Source: an uncultured Lentisphaerota bacterium (GTDB lineage: Bacteria > Verrucomicrobiota > Kiritimatiellia > CAIQIC01). Taken from it: 62,958 nt of DNA. Positions 51,772 to 60,980 of this stretch are shown here, one piece after another. The position numbers and the translations under genes were made by a program. The stretch's first letter is position 1; every line of letters begins with the position of its first letter. The stretch is taken from contig CAISWQ010000034.1 in the NCBI GenBank assembly GCA_903889245.1, positions 1 through 62,958 of the forward strand. The letters run 5' to 3'. The notes below the pieces were generated by a model, which saw nothing but the letters and a program-made list of their open reading frames with translations, was not told where the DNA came from and made no database searches.

Positions 51772-52407
51772 TCACGGCATGACGAGGGTAAAGCAAAAGA
51801 TCTGGATGAACCACACCAGCGGCGAGGTGTAGATCGCCACCGCCGGCGTCAGGCGATAGAACTTCACCTGCGAGAGATGGTGGATGTAGGTGCTGAAGAG
51901 CAACACGACGATCGGCAGCAGGCCCGCCCCATAATGCGCGAAGAACAGCGGCAGCGCCAGCAGCGTGGCGATGGTGAACGGAACCGCGCAAGCGGCGGCC
52001 TGCCGCAACGCGGCCACCGGGCTCCGCAGCGCTTTGTCGCGCGAGACGAGACCGGCGAGCATGGCCAGCAGATACCAGCACGCGATGATCAGCACCGCCC
52101 CGATCAGGAAGCGGATGAACAGCCCGAAATCAAACGCCGCGTCCTTGCTGAACGTGAGCAGCTTCCCCACCTTGCGGATGCCGCCCAGAATAGGCAACTG
52201 ATCCAGCAACCGGGGGAACATATATTGATAGATCAGCCCGAAGATCAGCGCCGTCGAGCCGAGCAAGGTGGCCGCCACCGGCAGCCCCGGCCCGCCGGCT
52301 TCCGCCGACTTGCCCGGATTGGCCAGGACACACAACAAATCTTTCACGAATGAAGGCTTGGCGCCGCCACCTGTGTCGCCAATTTGTTCTGCATTTTGAC
52401 TGCTCAT
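51772..52407 (-). CDS. YIP1-family-like membrane protein
   Basis: 211 aa, with five predicted membrane helices (AATLLGSTALIFGLIYQYM, FLIGAVLIIACWYLLAMLAGLV, AVPFTIATLLALPLFFAHYG, LLPIVVLLFSTYIHHL, IYTSPLVWFIQIFCFTLVM). The N-terminus FVKDLLCVLANPGKSAEAG resembles the start of bacterial Yip1-domain proteins. Function unknown. A purine-rich AAAGGGAAC lies before the ATG. Confidence 0.65.
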   Translation of the reverse strand: MSSQNAEQIGDTGGGAKPSFVKDLLCVLANPGKSAEAGGPGLPVAATLLGSTALIFGLIYQYMFPRLLDQLPILGGIRKVGKLLTFSKDAAFDFGLFIRFLIGAVLIIACWYLLAMLAGLVSRDKALRSPVAALRQAAACAVPFTIATLLALPLFFAHYGAGLLPIVVLLFSTYIHHLSQVKFYRLTPAVAIYTSPLVWFIQIFCFTLVMP

Positions 52408-52640
52408 CTTGAGTTCCCTTTCTTGGTTTTGTTTCCGCCCTTTCCCGTCAACCGAACAACATCCACCCCCCCATCAGATGGTCACGGGTGTTTAATACGT
52501 GCATGGTATGCCTTTGAACGAAACCGTCAAGCCGGATTCTGGGCAAGTTTGCGCTCACAGATCAGACTTCTGCTTTCCGAAAAAAAGCTTGTTCCGGCCC
52601 CCGGCACAGGGGGAAGCTTCTGCGCCGCCGCGGCCGCACC

Positions 52641-54074
52641 ATGCACAGCCAGACCAGTCCATCCGGCCAGCCCTTGTCAGGTCGTCGCCCCTCCGGGCGA
52701 CGCCGACGTGGTTTCTTGGCCCTTGCGGGTTTGCTCGTCCTGGGCTTTTGCCCGCTTATCCAGGCTCGCGCGGCAGAGTCCAATCGCCCGCCGGAGATTG
52801 AGTTCAAAGTCCTCCTGATCATCAAGCAGGAAACCGCTTCCTATCACCCCCTGTTTCTGCCCATTCGTGCGCGCATGACGGAGGCGGACATCAGGGCCGT
52901 GCGCCGCTGTTTCGAGGTGGAAACTCCAGACATGGTACGCGACCTCACCGGCGGCAAGGTGCGCTTCAGTCCCACGGTGCTGGTGTCGCAGAAGCCTCTG
53001 CGGGTTTGGAATCCCGGACGGCTCGATAGCGCGGAATATTTTCAGCCGGAGCTTTTGAACGAACTCCAGACCTGCGTCCAGCCCGGCCAATTCGATAGCG
53101 TCGGTTATTATTTTCTGCATTACGAGGCTGCTTCCGGTTACCGGATTCCGCGCGCCGGCTACGGCGTCGGTGGGTATGACGCGGCCCACGCCTTGGGCCT
53201 ATTCGCCGTCCATTGTACGCCGCAGATGAATGCGCGCGACGAAATCTTCCTCCACGAATGGATGCACGGGCTCGATGGCTTCTATGGCGGCAAGCCGGGC
53301 GTGAAACTGCCCGCCGGGATGCTTCACGGCACCGACAAGCACGGTTACGGCGAGGCCAAGGCTTGGCGTCCGCAAGATACTTTCACGGGTTATATGCGCT
53401 GGTATCGCGACTACCTGAACGGAACCATTGCCGAGGGGAACCAGCAAGCCGGCCTCGGCAGCGCGGCGTGGAAGCACGGCCCCCTGCGCAACGCGGTGGC
53501 CGCCGTCGCGCAGAACTACCGCCTACAGCCGCTCCCGATCAAAACTTATCCCGCGTGGGTCCATGACCTCATGCAAGGCGATCTGACACACGCCGTCCTT
53601 GGCCAGTCTTTATTCAAAGATCAACTTCAACCCGGCGACTTGGCCAAAACCGACTGGCACCTGGAGACATGGAATACCAAGGCCGGCACAAAGGCCGCGG
53701 TGGTCCCGTTCGGCGGCAGCGCGCTCCAGCTCGATTCCTCAAACCCGAACGACGCCCGCCTGGTCCGCACCCTCGCCCTCCAACCCTCGCAAAACTATGT
53801 CTTCACGGCCGAGGTCAAAACCGAGCGCGTGGAAATCACGGAAGCCGGCGGCCGCTTGGCGGTAAATCTTTACGCGGGAGCTTCCACTTCGACCAAGGAT
53901 CTATCCGGTTCCAAAGATTGGACGCGCGTCGTGCTCCCCTTTACCACCGGCCCCAAGGAAACCTCCTGCCGCGTCAAGCTCGCGCTCGGCGGTTATGCCA
54001 GCCTCGCCCGTGGCCGCGCCTGGTTCCGCAACATCCAGGTCCGCCCGGTCGCTTATCCCCTCGCCAATCCCTGA
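52641..54074 (+). CDS. Secreted protein with HEWMH zinc-peptidase-like motif and C-terminal CBM-like domain
   Basis: 477 aa with an N-terminal arginine-rich signal (GRRRRGFLALAGLLVLGFCPL), possibly Tat-type. The catalytic-like motif is IFLHEWMHGLDGFYGG (HExxH with downstream Asp), about residue 208. The region before it (FKVLLIIKQETASYHPLFLPIRARMTEADIRAV) is conserved-looking but unnamed. The last 150 residues resemble a jelly-roll carbohydrate-binding domain (LVRTLALQPSQNYVFTAEVKTERVEI, RAWFRNIQVRPV). The peptidase role is inferred from the motif only. Confidence 0.7.
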   Translation: MHSQTSPSGQPLSGRRPSGRRRRGFLALAGLLVLGFCPLIQARAAESNRPPEIEFKVLLIIKQETASYHPLFLPIRARMTEADIRAVRRCFEVETPDMVRDLTGGKVRFSPTVLVSQKPLRVWNPGRLDSAEYFQPELLNELQTCVQPGQFDSVGYYFLHYEAASGYRIPRAGYGVGGYDAAHALGLFAVHCTPQMNARDEIFLHEWMHGLDGFYGGKPGVKLPAGMLHGTDKHGYGEAKAWRPQDTFTGYMRWYRDYLNGTIAEGNQQAGLGSAAWKHGPLRNAVAAVAQNYRLQPLPIKTYPAWVHDLMQGDLTHAVLGQSLFKDQLQPGDLAKTDWHLETWNTKAGTKAAVVPFGGSALQLDSSNPNDARLVRTLALQPSQNYVFTAEVKTERVEITEAGGRLAVNLYAGASTSTKDLSGSKDWTRVVLPFTTGPKETSCRVKLALGGYASLARGRAWFRNIQVRPVAYPLANP

Positions 54075-54231
54075 ACAAGGAAACGCGCGGCGGGATGCGG
54101 AAGACGGGACAAGGACCGGGCTTGGTGGTGCGTTTGTCCAACCCGGCCTCAGAAAACCGCAGAAAGCCGAAGTTCCGCTCTTCGAGATTGGACCTTCGAT
54201 ATTCTGCGGTTCGCTTTAACAAGCGCGGCCA

Positions 54232-54807
54232 TCAGTTCTTGGCGTGGATGCGGTCGAAGGCGCGGGCATATTCCTCGGCGATCTTGGGCGACTCGATCAG
54301 CACGAGGTTCTCATAGTTCTCCTTCGAGGCCGTGGTCGTGAAATTGTAGGAGCCGGTCAGGACCCGCTGGCGGTCCATGACCAGGAACTTGTCGTGCATC
54401 TGCCCATAACGACTGGAGAACTTGATCGCGGTGCAAACGACGCCCGCCTTGCGCAGTTTCTCCAGCGCCTTCTTCATGCCCTCGTAGTCCGACTGCCGGT
54501 CGTCGTACTTCAGCTTCACCGGCACCTTGCGTTCGGCGAGGCGGCAGATCGCCTCGACGATGCTCTGGCGTGTGATGATGTAGGTGGCGACAAGCAGTTC
54601 CTTCTTTGCCTTCGCCACCTCGCGCAGCAGCAGGCGCTCGCAATCCTCGTCGAAGGCCACGTCCACCTGCGTCGCCGTGTTGGTGTTGAGTACCACCGCA
54701 GCGGGTGCGCCCAGCGCCAGCCAGAGGCTCACGAGCAGCAGGCCTCCCAGGCTTGGAAAAATTTTCCGGGGCTTGGAAACGGAGGGGAACTGGGACGGTG
54801 TGCGCAT
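54232..54807 (-). CDS. Exported phospholipase-D-like protein with one HKD motif
   Basis: 191 aa. It has one HKD motif, MHDKFLVMDRQRVLTGSYNFT, followed by ENYENLVLIESPKIAEEYARAF. This is the pattern of small PLD/nuclease-type proteins such as Nuc, which work as dimers. The N-terminal part (FPSVSKPRKIFPSLGGLLLVSLWLALGAPAAV) is a signal peptide, and most of it is encoded by two palindrome copies. Possible nuclease or phospholipase of the periplasm. The tRNA-Phe gene lies 37 bp upstream on the same strand. Confidence 0.82.
   Translation of the reverse strand: MRTPSQFPSVSKPRKIFPSLGGLLLVSLWLALGAPAAVVLNTNTATQVDVAFDEDCERLLLREVAKAKKELLVATYIITRQSIVEAICRLAERKVPVKLKYDDRQSDYEGMKKALEKLRKAGVVCTAIKFSSRYGQMHDKFLVMDRQRVLTGSYNFTTTASKENYENLVLIESPKIAEEYARAFDRIHAKN
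54745..54780. repeat. Palindrome pair inside the PLD-like signal peptide
   Basis: Cores CCCAGGCTTGG (centre 54751) and CCGGGGCTTGG (centre 54771), 20 bp apart, unlike the usual 31-32 bp. Confidence 0.8.
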
Positions 54808-54843
54808 GTTCACGTCGGCCTCGGCGTCGCTGCGAAGGGGCAG

Positions 54844-54919
<76 letters not shown>

Positions 54920-54931
54920 ACGGCGCGCGGT

Positions 54932-54960
54932 TTCATACACTGCACCCCTCGCGATGTCAA
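54932..54960 (-). promoter_or_regulatory. Consensus-like promoter of tRNA-Phe
   Basis: TTGACA-N17-TATGAA on the minus strand; the -10 box ends 12 nt before the tRNA 5' end. A good reference for this organism's housekeeping promoter. Confidence 0.75.
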
Positions 54961-55108
54961 CCGCACACCCACACCGCACACCCAAGCATCGCACCACATG
55001 ACCCTTGCCATCAGGGACTTCAGGAGGAAACGGGACTTGACAGCAGGGCGGGCCTCGTAGGAACGTACTCGCAGGAAAATGCCGACGGTTGGGGAGGCAG
55101 GGCTAGTC

Positions 55109-56737
55109 ATGGGATTGCGCATATTACAGGTGGAGGACGAACCGGCGCTGGCGCGGCTGCTCAAGGAATACCTCAAGATGGCGTTGCGCGAACCCTATGA
55201 GTTGGTCTGGGTGCAACGTCTGGCCGAGGCCACCCAGACGCTCACCAACCAAACTTTTGACCTGGTCCTGCTGGACCTGGGCCTGCCGGACAGCCGTGGC
55301 ATCGAAACGTTCCTCACTCTCCACAACCAGGTGCCACATATTCCCATCATTGTCTTGAGCGGTCTCGATGATGAACCCACCGCACTCAAGACGCTCCAGA
55401 GTGGCGCGCAGGATTATCTCGTCAAAAGCAATGTAGATAGCCATCTGCTGGTGCGCGCCGTCCGTTACGCGATTGAACGCAAGAAGGTGGAGGCGGCGCT
55501 GGGCGAAGAGCGCGATTTGTTGCAGGCGCTGATCGAGAGCCTGCCGGACCAGATTTATATCAAGGATACAGAGGGACGGTTTGTGCGGACCAATACGGCC
55601 GTGGCCCACATGTTTGGCCGGGCCCAACCGGCGGCCATCGAGGGGCGGACGGATTTTGATTTTTTCCCCGCGGAGCTGGCGCAACAATTCGCCGCGGAGG
55701 AACAGCAGATCATCCGCAGCGGGCAAGGGCTGGTGAACCGTGAAGCCCGCCTGCTGGATACCACAGGGCAGGAGCACTGGGTGTTGACCACCAAGGTGCC
55801 CTGGCGTGACCACCGTGGCACGATCATCGGCATCGTGGGTAGCAACCGGGACATCACCTCGCTCAAGAAAGCCGAAGAGGAATTGCGCCGCGCCAACGCC
55901 GAGTTGGGAACCAGCCAGAAAGACCTGCAAGCGTCCCTGACGGAGTTACAGCGGGTCCACGGCGACCTGCGCGCCATGCAGATGCAATTGGTCGAGGCGG
56001 AAAAGATGCGGACCATCGGACGACTCGCCGCCGGCGTCGCCCATGAGGTCAAAAACCCCCTCGCCATTCTGCTGCGCGGGCTGAACATTTTACAGCAGTC
56101 GCTCCCGCCAACGGATGAGACCATCACGGGCGTCATCAAGGACATGCAGGATGCCATCCTGCGGGCCAACACGGTGATCCATGGTCTGCTGGATTTTTCC
56201 TCGCCCAACCAGTTGGAGGCGCATCCGGAGGATCTCAACGCGCTCATCCGCCAGTCGCTGTTCTTTGTGAAGCACCTCTTGAGCGAGCACCATATACAGG
56301 TCAGCCTCGCGCTCGCGGCGGATTTGCCCACCTGCCGGCTGGACCGGCAGAAGATCACCGAGGTGCTGGTCAACCTTTTTGAGAACGCGATTCACGCCAT
56401 GCCGCAAAGCGGTACACTGCTCGTGCGGACCTCCTCCAAGCTGTTGACGGGCTTTGGGTCCAACGTGGGGGGCGATACAGCAGGCCAGTTTCCGATCGGC
56501 GGCCGGGTGGTCGTGGCGGAGATCGAGGATACAGGCGCCGGCATTCCGGCGGACAAGCTGAACAAGATCTTCGAGCCTTTCTTCACCACCAAACCCACCG
56601 GGCAGGGCACGGGCCTTGGCCTCTCGGTATCCAAGACCATCGTGGAACTGCACCGCGGAACCATCGAGGTGGAGAACCGCGCCGAGGGCGGCGTCCGCGT
56701 AACGCTCATGTTCCGGGCACACGCGGAAGCTCCGTGA
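55109..56737 (+). CDS. REC-PAS sensor histidine kinase
   Basis: 542 aa, cytoplasmic. An N-terminal receiver ([39 protein letters not shown]) is followed by a PAS domain ([22 protein letters not shown]) and a coiled coil. HisKA has [17 protein letters not shown], and HATPase has [23 protein letters not shown] and [10 protein letters not shown]. The kinase can thus be an intermediate in a phosphorelay that starts elsewhere. GGAGG lies before ATG 55109; ATG 55079 is an alternative. It is convergent with the small receiver gene, 14 bp apart. Confidence 0.92.
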   Translation: MGLRILQVEDEPALARLLKEYLKMALREPYELVWVQRLAEATQTLTNQTFDLVLLDLGLPDSRGIETFLTLHNQVPHIPIIVLSGLDDEPTALKTLQSGAQDYLVKSNVDSHLLVRAVRYAIERKKVEAALGEERDLLQALIESLPDQIYIKDTEGRFVRTNTAVAHMFGRAQPAAIEGRTDFDFFPAELAQQFAAEEQQIIRSGQGLVNREARLLDTTGQEHWVLTTKVPWRDHRGTIIGIVGSNRDITSLKKAEEELRRANAELGTSQKDLQASLTELQRVHGDLRAMQMQLVEAEKMRTIGRLAAGVAHEVKNPLAILLRGLNILQQSLPPTDETITGVIKDMQDAILRANTVIHGLLDFSSPNQLEAHPEDLNALIRQSLFFVKHLLSEHHIQVSLALAADLPTCRLDRQKITEVLVNLFENAIHAMPQSGTLLVRTSSKLLTGFGSNVGGDTAGQFPIGGRVVVAEIEDTGAGIPADKLNKIFEPFFTTKPTGQGTGLGLSVSKTIVELHRGTIEVENRAEGGVRVTLMFRAHAEAP

Positions 56738-56751
56738 GGCGGCGCCGGCGC

Positions 56752-57126
56752 TTATCGCTTCAGGTTGTCCCCGATGCACTGCAGCAAATCGGCATCACTG
56801 GCCAGTTTCCCCAGGAAGCGATAGCCCGCGCGCGTGACCGGCCCCTGGGTGCTCTCCTGTTCGCCCACCAGCGCCGTCAGGAAAATGATCGGCACCTCGC
56901 TCAACAGCGGGTCCGCCTGCAACAGGCTGGCCACGTCGCCCCCATCCATCTCCGGCATCACCACGTCGAGCAGGATCAGATCCGGCTGACAGGCGCGCGC
57001 CGCCGTCACCGCCCGGCTGGCGTTGTTCTCATAGAACACTTCGTAGTGACCGGTTTTCTCCAGCACGAGTTTCATCATGCGGGTGAACGCCGTTTCATCA
57101 TCCACGATCAATATCTTCTTCTTCAT
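56752..57126 (-). CDS. Stand-alone response-regulator receiver protein
   Basis: 124 aa CheY-like protein: acidic pocket ILIVDDETAF, phospho-acceptor in LILLDVVMPEMDGGDVA, switch Thr in PIIFLTALVGEQE. The conserved Lys-Pro pair after strand 5 reads FLGKLAS, so Lys is kept but Pro is lost. GGAGGAAC precedes the ATG. A possible partner for the REC-PAS kinase next door. No output domain. Confidence 0.9.
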   Translation of the reverse strand: MKKKILIVDDETAFTRMMKLVLEKTGHYEVFYENNASRAVTAARACQPDLILLDVVMPEMDGGDVASLLQADPLLSEVPIIFLTALVGEQESTQGPVTRAGYRFLGKLASDADLLQCIGDNLKR

Positions 57127-57150
57127 GGGTTCCTCCTCCGGCACGGTCAA

Positions 57151-57179
57151 ACTGTAGGCTGGCGGACGGTCGGTGTCAA
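57151..57179 (-). promoter_or_regulatory. Consensus-like promoter of the receiver gene
   Basis: TTGACA-N17-TACAGT on the minus strand, with a 24-nt leader that carries a ribosome binding site. Confidence 0.7.
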
Positions 57180-57194
57180 CCGGCCGTTGGCCGC

Positions 57195-57276
57195 GCTTTT
57201 CCAGGACCTGGAAAAGGGCGTGCAAAATTTTCCAAACCTTGGACAATGCCGCCGCCGTTTTTTCCAAGCCTTGGAA
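57195..57276. repeat. Palindrome cluster (3 copies) in a divergent promoter region
   Basis: Centres at 57206, 57237 and 57269 (31 and 32 bp), between the receiver gene and the UDP-glucose dehydrogenase gene. Confidence 0.92.
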
Positions 57277-57294
57277 CACCGGCAGGGAAACCAC

Positions 57295-58662
57295 ATGAAA
57301 AACATCTGTTGCATCGGCGCGGGTTATGTCGGCGGCCCGACCATGGCGATGATCGCCAAGCAGTGCCCGGATATCCGCGTCACCGTCACCGACGTGAACG
57401 AGCAGCGCATCCGCGCCTGGGCCGCCGGCACGCCGCCGATCTACGAACCCGGTCTCGCCGCAGTAGTCCGTGAGGCGCTCGGCCGGAACCTGTTCTTTTC
57501 CACCGACATCCCCGCCGCCCTGGCCGCCGCCGACCTCATCTTCGTCAGTGTCCACACGCCCACCAAGACCTTCGGTCAGGGCGCCGGCCGCGCCTCCGAC
57601 CTCCAATACTACGAAAAGGCCGCCCGCCAGATTCTCCAACACGCCAAGTCCGACAAGATCGTCGTCGAGAAGAGCACCCTGCCGGTCCGCACCGCCGAGG
57701 CGATGGATCGCATCTTCCGCAGCGGCGGCGGCAGCATCCGCTTCGAGGTGCTTTCCAACCCGGAATTTCTCGCCGAGGGCACGGCCATCAGCGATCTTGA
57801 ACAACCCGACCGCGTCTTGATCGGCGGCCATGAGACGGCCAGCGGTCACGCGGCGCGCCAGGCGCTGGTGGAGATTTACGCCCGCTGGGTGCCGCGCGAG
57901 CGCATCCTGACGACGAACGTCTGGTCGAGCGAACTCTCCAAGCTCGTCGCCAATGCCTTCCTCGCGCAGCGCGTCAGCTCGATCAACAGCATCTCGGAAC
58001 TCTGCGAGGCGACCGGCGCGGATGTCGAGGACCTCGCGCGCGCCATCGGCACCGACAGCCGTATCGGCCCCAAGTTCCTGCGCGCCGGCGTCGGCTTCGG
58101 CGGCTCGTGCTTCAAGAAGGACATCCTGAACCTCGTGTACATCGCCGAAACCCACGGCCTGCAGAAGGTGGCCGCCTACTGGGAACAAGTCGTCACCATG
58201 AACGAGCACCAGCAGGCGCGCTTCGTCCAGCAGATGGTCGCGCGGATGTTCAACACCATCGCCGGCAAACGTATTGCCGTGCTCGGCTTCGCCTTCAAGG
58301 CCGATACCGGCGACACGCGCGAGAGCCCGGCCATTGCCGTCTGCCGTGACCTGGCCGCCGAGCGCGCCGCGGTCGTGGTCAGCGACCCGCACGCGCTCGA
58401 CAACGCGCGGCAGGAACTGGCCGACCTCGGCGCGGCCATTGCCTTTGAGCCCGACCCCTACGCCGCCGCTGCCGGCGCGCACGCGCTGGCCGTGCTGACC
58501 GACTGGCGGCACTACCGCGACCTTGATTTCCAGCGCCTCTTCCAGACCATGGCCAAGCCGGCCTTCATCTTCGACGGCCGCAACTGCCTCGATCACGCCC
58601 GCCTCTACGACCTCGGCTTCAACGTCTTTGCCATCGGCAAGCGAGTCTGGAGCCACCTCTGA
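57295..58662 (+). CDS. UDP-glucose 6-dehydrogenase (animal/plant-like sequence type)
   Basis: 455 aa. It oxidises UDP-glucose to UDP-glucuronate with NAD+. The NAD site is ICCIGAGYVGGPTMAMIA. Substrate blocks are VEKSTLPVRTAEAM and LSNPEFLAEGTAISDLEQPDRVLIGG, the catalytic Cys lies in GVGFGGSCFKKDILNLVYI, and the C-terminal domain has LGFAFKADTGDTRESPAI. Phrases such as WSSELSKLVANAFLAQRVSSINSIS and SVHTPTKTFGQGAGRASDL match animal and plant UGDH rather than the shorter bacterial Ugd, as I remember those sequences. The start follows a palindrome cluster, so control by that cluster is likely. The product feeds glucuronate-containing polysaccharide. Confidence 0.93.
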   Translation: MKNICCIGAGYVGGPTMAMIAKQCPDIRVTVTDVNEQRIRAWAAGTPPIYEPGLAAVVREALGRNLFFSTDIPAALAAADLIFVSVHTPTKTFGQGAGRASDLQYYEKAARQILQHAKSDKIVVEKSTLPVRTAEAMDRIFRSGGGSIRFEVLSNPEFLAEGTAISDLEQPDRVLIGGHETASGHAARQALVEIYARWVPRERILTTNVWSSELSKLVANAFLAQRVSSINSISELCEATGADVEDLARAIGTDSRIGPKFLRAGVGFGGSCFKKDILNLVYIAETHGLQKVAAYWEQVVTMNEHQQARFVQQMVARMFNTIAGKRIAVLGFAFKADTGDTRESPAIAVCRDLAAERAAVVVSDPHALDNARQELADLGAAIAFEPDPYAAAAGAHALAVLTDWRHYRDLDFQRLFQTMAKPAFIFDGRNCLDHARLYDLGFNVFAIGKRVWSHL

Positions 58663-58721
58663 ACCTTGAAAAATCTTGGCGACGGCGCGCGGGCTGTGTT
58701 AGCGTCGCGCGCCCGAAAAGC

Positions 58722-60968
58722 ATGAAAGCTGCGTTTCTCCATCTGGTGGCGGTCGCGTTGCTCGCCGCGGGCCTCCGTGCGCCCGCGCAGGAAATCCGCG
58801 AGGGCCTGCCGCGCCCGCGGCCGGCCGCCACCAACGAGCAGGCCAGCGTCGGCCTCGAACAGATCGAGGTCAGCGCCGACCAGATGGAATACTTTCAGGA
58901 CAAGAACATCATCGTTGGCCGCGGCCACGTCCTGATCGAGCGCCACCGCGAGCGCCTGACGGCCGACTTCGTCCGCGTCAACACCGTGACCCAGATCGCC
59001 GAGGCGCGCGGCAACATCACGCTCGACCGCGAGGGCGCGGTCTGGCGCGGCGAGGAACTGACCTATAATTTCCGCACGCACCAAGGCGACTTCGGAGCCT
59101 TCGTGGCCTTCTATGATCCCATCTTTGTCCGCGCCGACGAGGCCAAGCGCGTCTCGGCCAGCAAGTTCGTGCTGCACAACGCCACGATCACCACCTGCGA
59201 CGGCGATGACCCACAGTTCTACCTGCGCGCCGGCGAGGCGCACATCCTGGATGGCTCGACCCTGCAGACCTATAACACGGTCCCCTACCTCTTCGGCATC
59301 CCGTTCTTCTGGCTGCCCTACTGGCAGCGCAGCCTCGACCCGGAAATCGTCACCTTCTATTTCGTGCCCGGCTACAGTTCGCGCATGGGCCCGTTCGCGC
59401 TCACGGGTTACGGCTACCGCGTGGCCGAGGGCGTGCGCGGCGTCTCGCATGTGGATGTCCGCACCCGGCGCGGCGTCGGCCTGGGCCAGGATGTCCTCTG
59501 GAAAGATCCCGCCCCGGCCAAAAAGTATGAGGGTCAGGTGCGCGGCTATTGGATGTATGACGCCGATCCGTTCTTCAAGGAAAACAACGAGGTGCGCGAG
59601 GGCACGACGGATCACCAGCGCTACCGCCTCCACCTCCAGCACACGCACACGCTCTCCGACCGCGATGCCTTGATGGGCGAGGCCAACTACCTCAGCGATC
59701 CCTACGTGATCGAGGACTTCTTCGACAATGAATTCCGCCACAATGTGCAGCCGGAAAACCGCCTCTCGCTGATGCACCGCGGCGACAACTATGCCGCCGG
59801 CCTGCTGGCGAACGCCCGCCTGAACGATTTCTACGAGAACATCAACCGCCTGCCGGAAGCCACCCTCGAAATCAACCAGCTCCAGCTCGGCAACACGCCG
59901 TTCTACTACGAAAGCCAGAACAGCGCCGGCTTCCTCCAGCACGTCTATCCCGGCACGCTGCCGACCAACGCGCCGCCCAGCCCGGCGGACTACGACGCCT
60001 TCCGCCTCGACACGGTCCACACCCTCTATTACCCGACGCGCAACTTCGGTTTCCTCAACATCATTCCGCGCGCCCGTTACGAAGGCACGCTCTACTCCAA
60101 GACCTACACGGTGCTGAACACCACCAACGTCACCGTGCTCACCAACCGGGTCATCACGGCCACGGGCACGAACTCCCTCCTCTCCAGCACCAACACCGTG
60201 CTGCAAACCTTGCGGGAAAACGGCGGCGCCATGCGCCACCTGCCGCAGCTCGGCGTCGAGCTCAGCTTCAAGGCGTTCAAGGTGCTCGACGACGCGCCCA
60301 CCGGCATCGGCCGCGACGTCGGCCTGCGCCACGTGGCCGAGCCCTACCTCAACTACACGCTCCAGCCCGCGCCCAACCTGGAGCCGGCCGAGCTGCCGCA
60401 GTTCGACACGCTGGACACCCTGACCTTGCAGAACGATGTCCAGCTCGGCCTGCGCAACAAGCTCCAGACGAAACGGCGCGGCTACGTCCACAACCTCGTG
60501 GATTGCGATCTCTATACCTATTATCGCTTCCAGAACCCGCCCGGCACCACCAACGATTTCAGCGACATCTATACCCTGACCCGCCTGCGCCCGCTGGATT
60601 GGCTGATGGTGGACTTCGACGCGGCCTTCGATCCCTACTCGACCGAGTTCAGTTTCTTTAACACGCAACTGGCGCTGCTCGATGACGACGAGAGCCGCCT
60701 CGCCGTGGAATACCGCTACACCAAGGATCACAACAACCTGCTCTCCGGTGAACTCATGCTCTTCCCGCGCGACCGCTGGTCGTTTCGCGCCTACGCCCGC
60801 TATGACCTCGACAACAGCCAGCTCCAGGAACAATCCTACCTGGTCCAACACAAGAACGACTGCCTGGGCGTCGGCGTCGGCGTGCGCCGGCTCGATAACG
60901 ACACCACGCTGTGGTTCCAAATCTGGCTCTCGGCGTTCCCGCAACTGGCCGCCGACCTGGGCCGCTGA
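58722..60968 (+). CDS. lptD: LPS-assembly protein LptD (OstA)
   Basis: 748 aa outer-membrane protein that inserts LPS into the outer leaflet. After a signal peptide (AVALLAAGLRAPAQE), the N-terminal OstA/jelly-roll region has IEVSADQMEYFQDKNIIVGRGHVLIE and LTADFVRVNTVTQIAEARGNI. Two motifs of the family's central region are seen: LHNATITTCDGDDPQFYLRA (with the conserved Cys) and GIPFFWLPYWQRSLDPE. The remainder is the large barrel. With LpxL, DedA and MsbA genes in this window it indicates LPS. It is followed by the inositol-phosphatase-like gene 12 bp on. Confidence 0.9.
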   Translation: MKAAFLHLVAVALLAAGLRAPAQEIREGLPRPRPAATNEQASVGLEQIEVSADQMEYFQDKNIIVGRGHVLIERHRERLTADFVRVNTVTQIAEARGNITLDREGAVWRGEELTYNFRTHQGDFGAFVAFYDPIFVRADEAKRVSASKFVLHNATITTCDGDDPQFYLRAGEAHILDGSTLQTYNTVPYLFGIPFFWLPYWQRSLDPEIVTFYFVPGYSSRMGPFALTGYGYRVAEGVRGVSHVDVRTRRGVGLGQDVLWKDPAPAKKYEGQVRGYWMYDADPFFKENNEVREGTTDHQRYRLHLQHTHTLSDRDALMGEANYLSDPYVIEDFFDNEFRHNVQPENRLSLMHRGDNYAAGLLANARLNDFYENINRLPEATLEINQLQLGNTPFYYESQNSAGFLQHVYPGTLPTNAPPSPADYDAFRLDTVHTLYYPTRNFGFLNIIPRARYEGTLYSKTYTVLNTTNVTVLTNRVITATGTNSLLSSTNTVLQTLRENGGAMRHLPQLGVELSFKAFKVLDDAPTGIGRDVGLRHVAEPYLNYTLQPAPNLEPAELPQFDTLDTLTLQNDVQLGLRNKLQTKRRGYVHNLVDCDLYTYYRFQNPPGTTNDFSDIYTLTRLRPLDWLMVDFDAAFDPYSTEFSFFNTQLALLDDDESRLAVEYRYTKDHNNLLSGELMLFPRDRWSFRAYARYDLDNSQLQEQSYLVQHKNDCLGVGVGVRRLDNDTTLWFQIWLSAFPQLAADLGR

Positions 60969-60980
60969 CGAAAGCCAACC

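Noticed and set aside
56752-58656. 634-codon minus frame joining the receiver to antisense of the dehydrogenase
   Set aside because: Only residues from 57126 onward are a receiver, where a ribosome binding site and promoter also lie. The upstream part is antisense to the UDP-glucose dehydrogenase.
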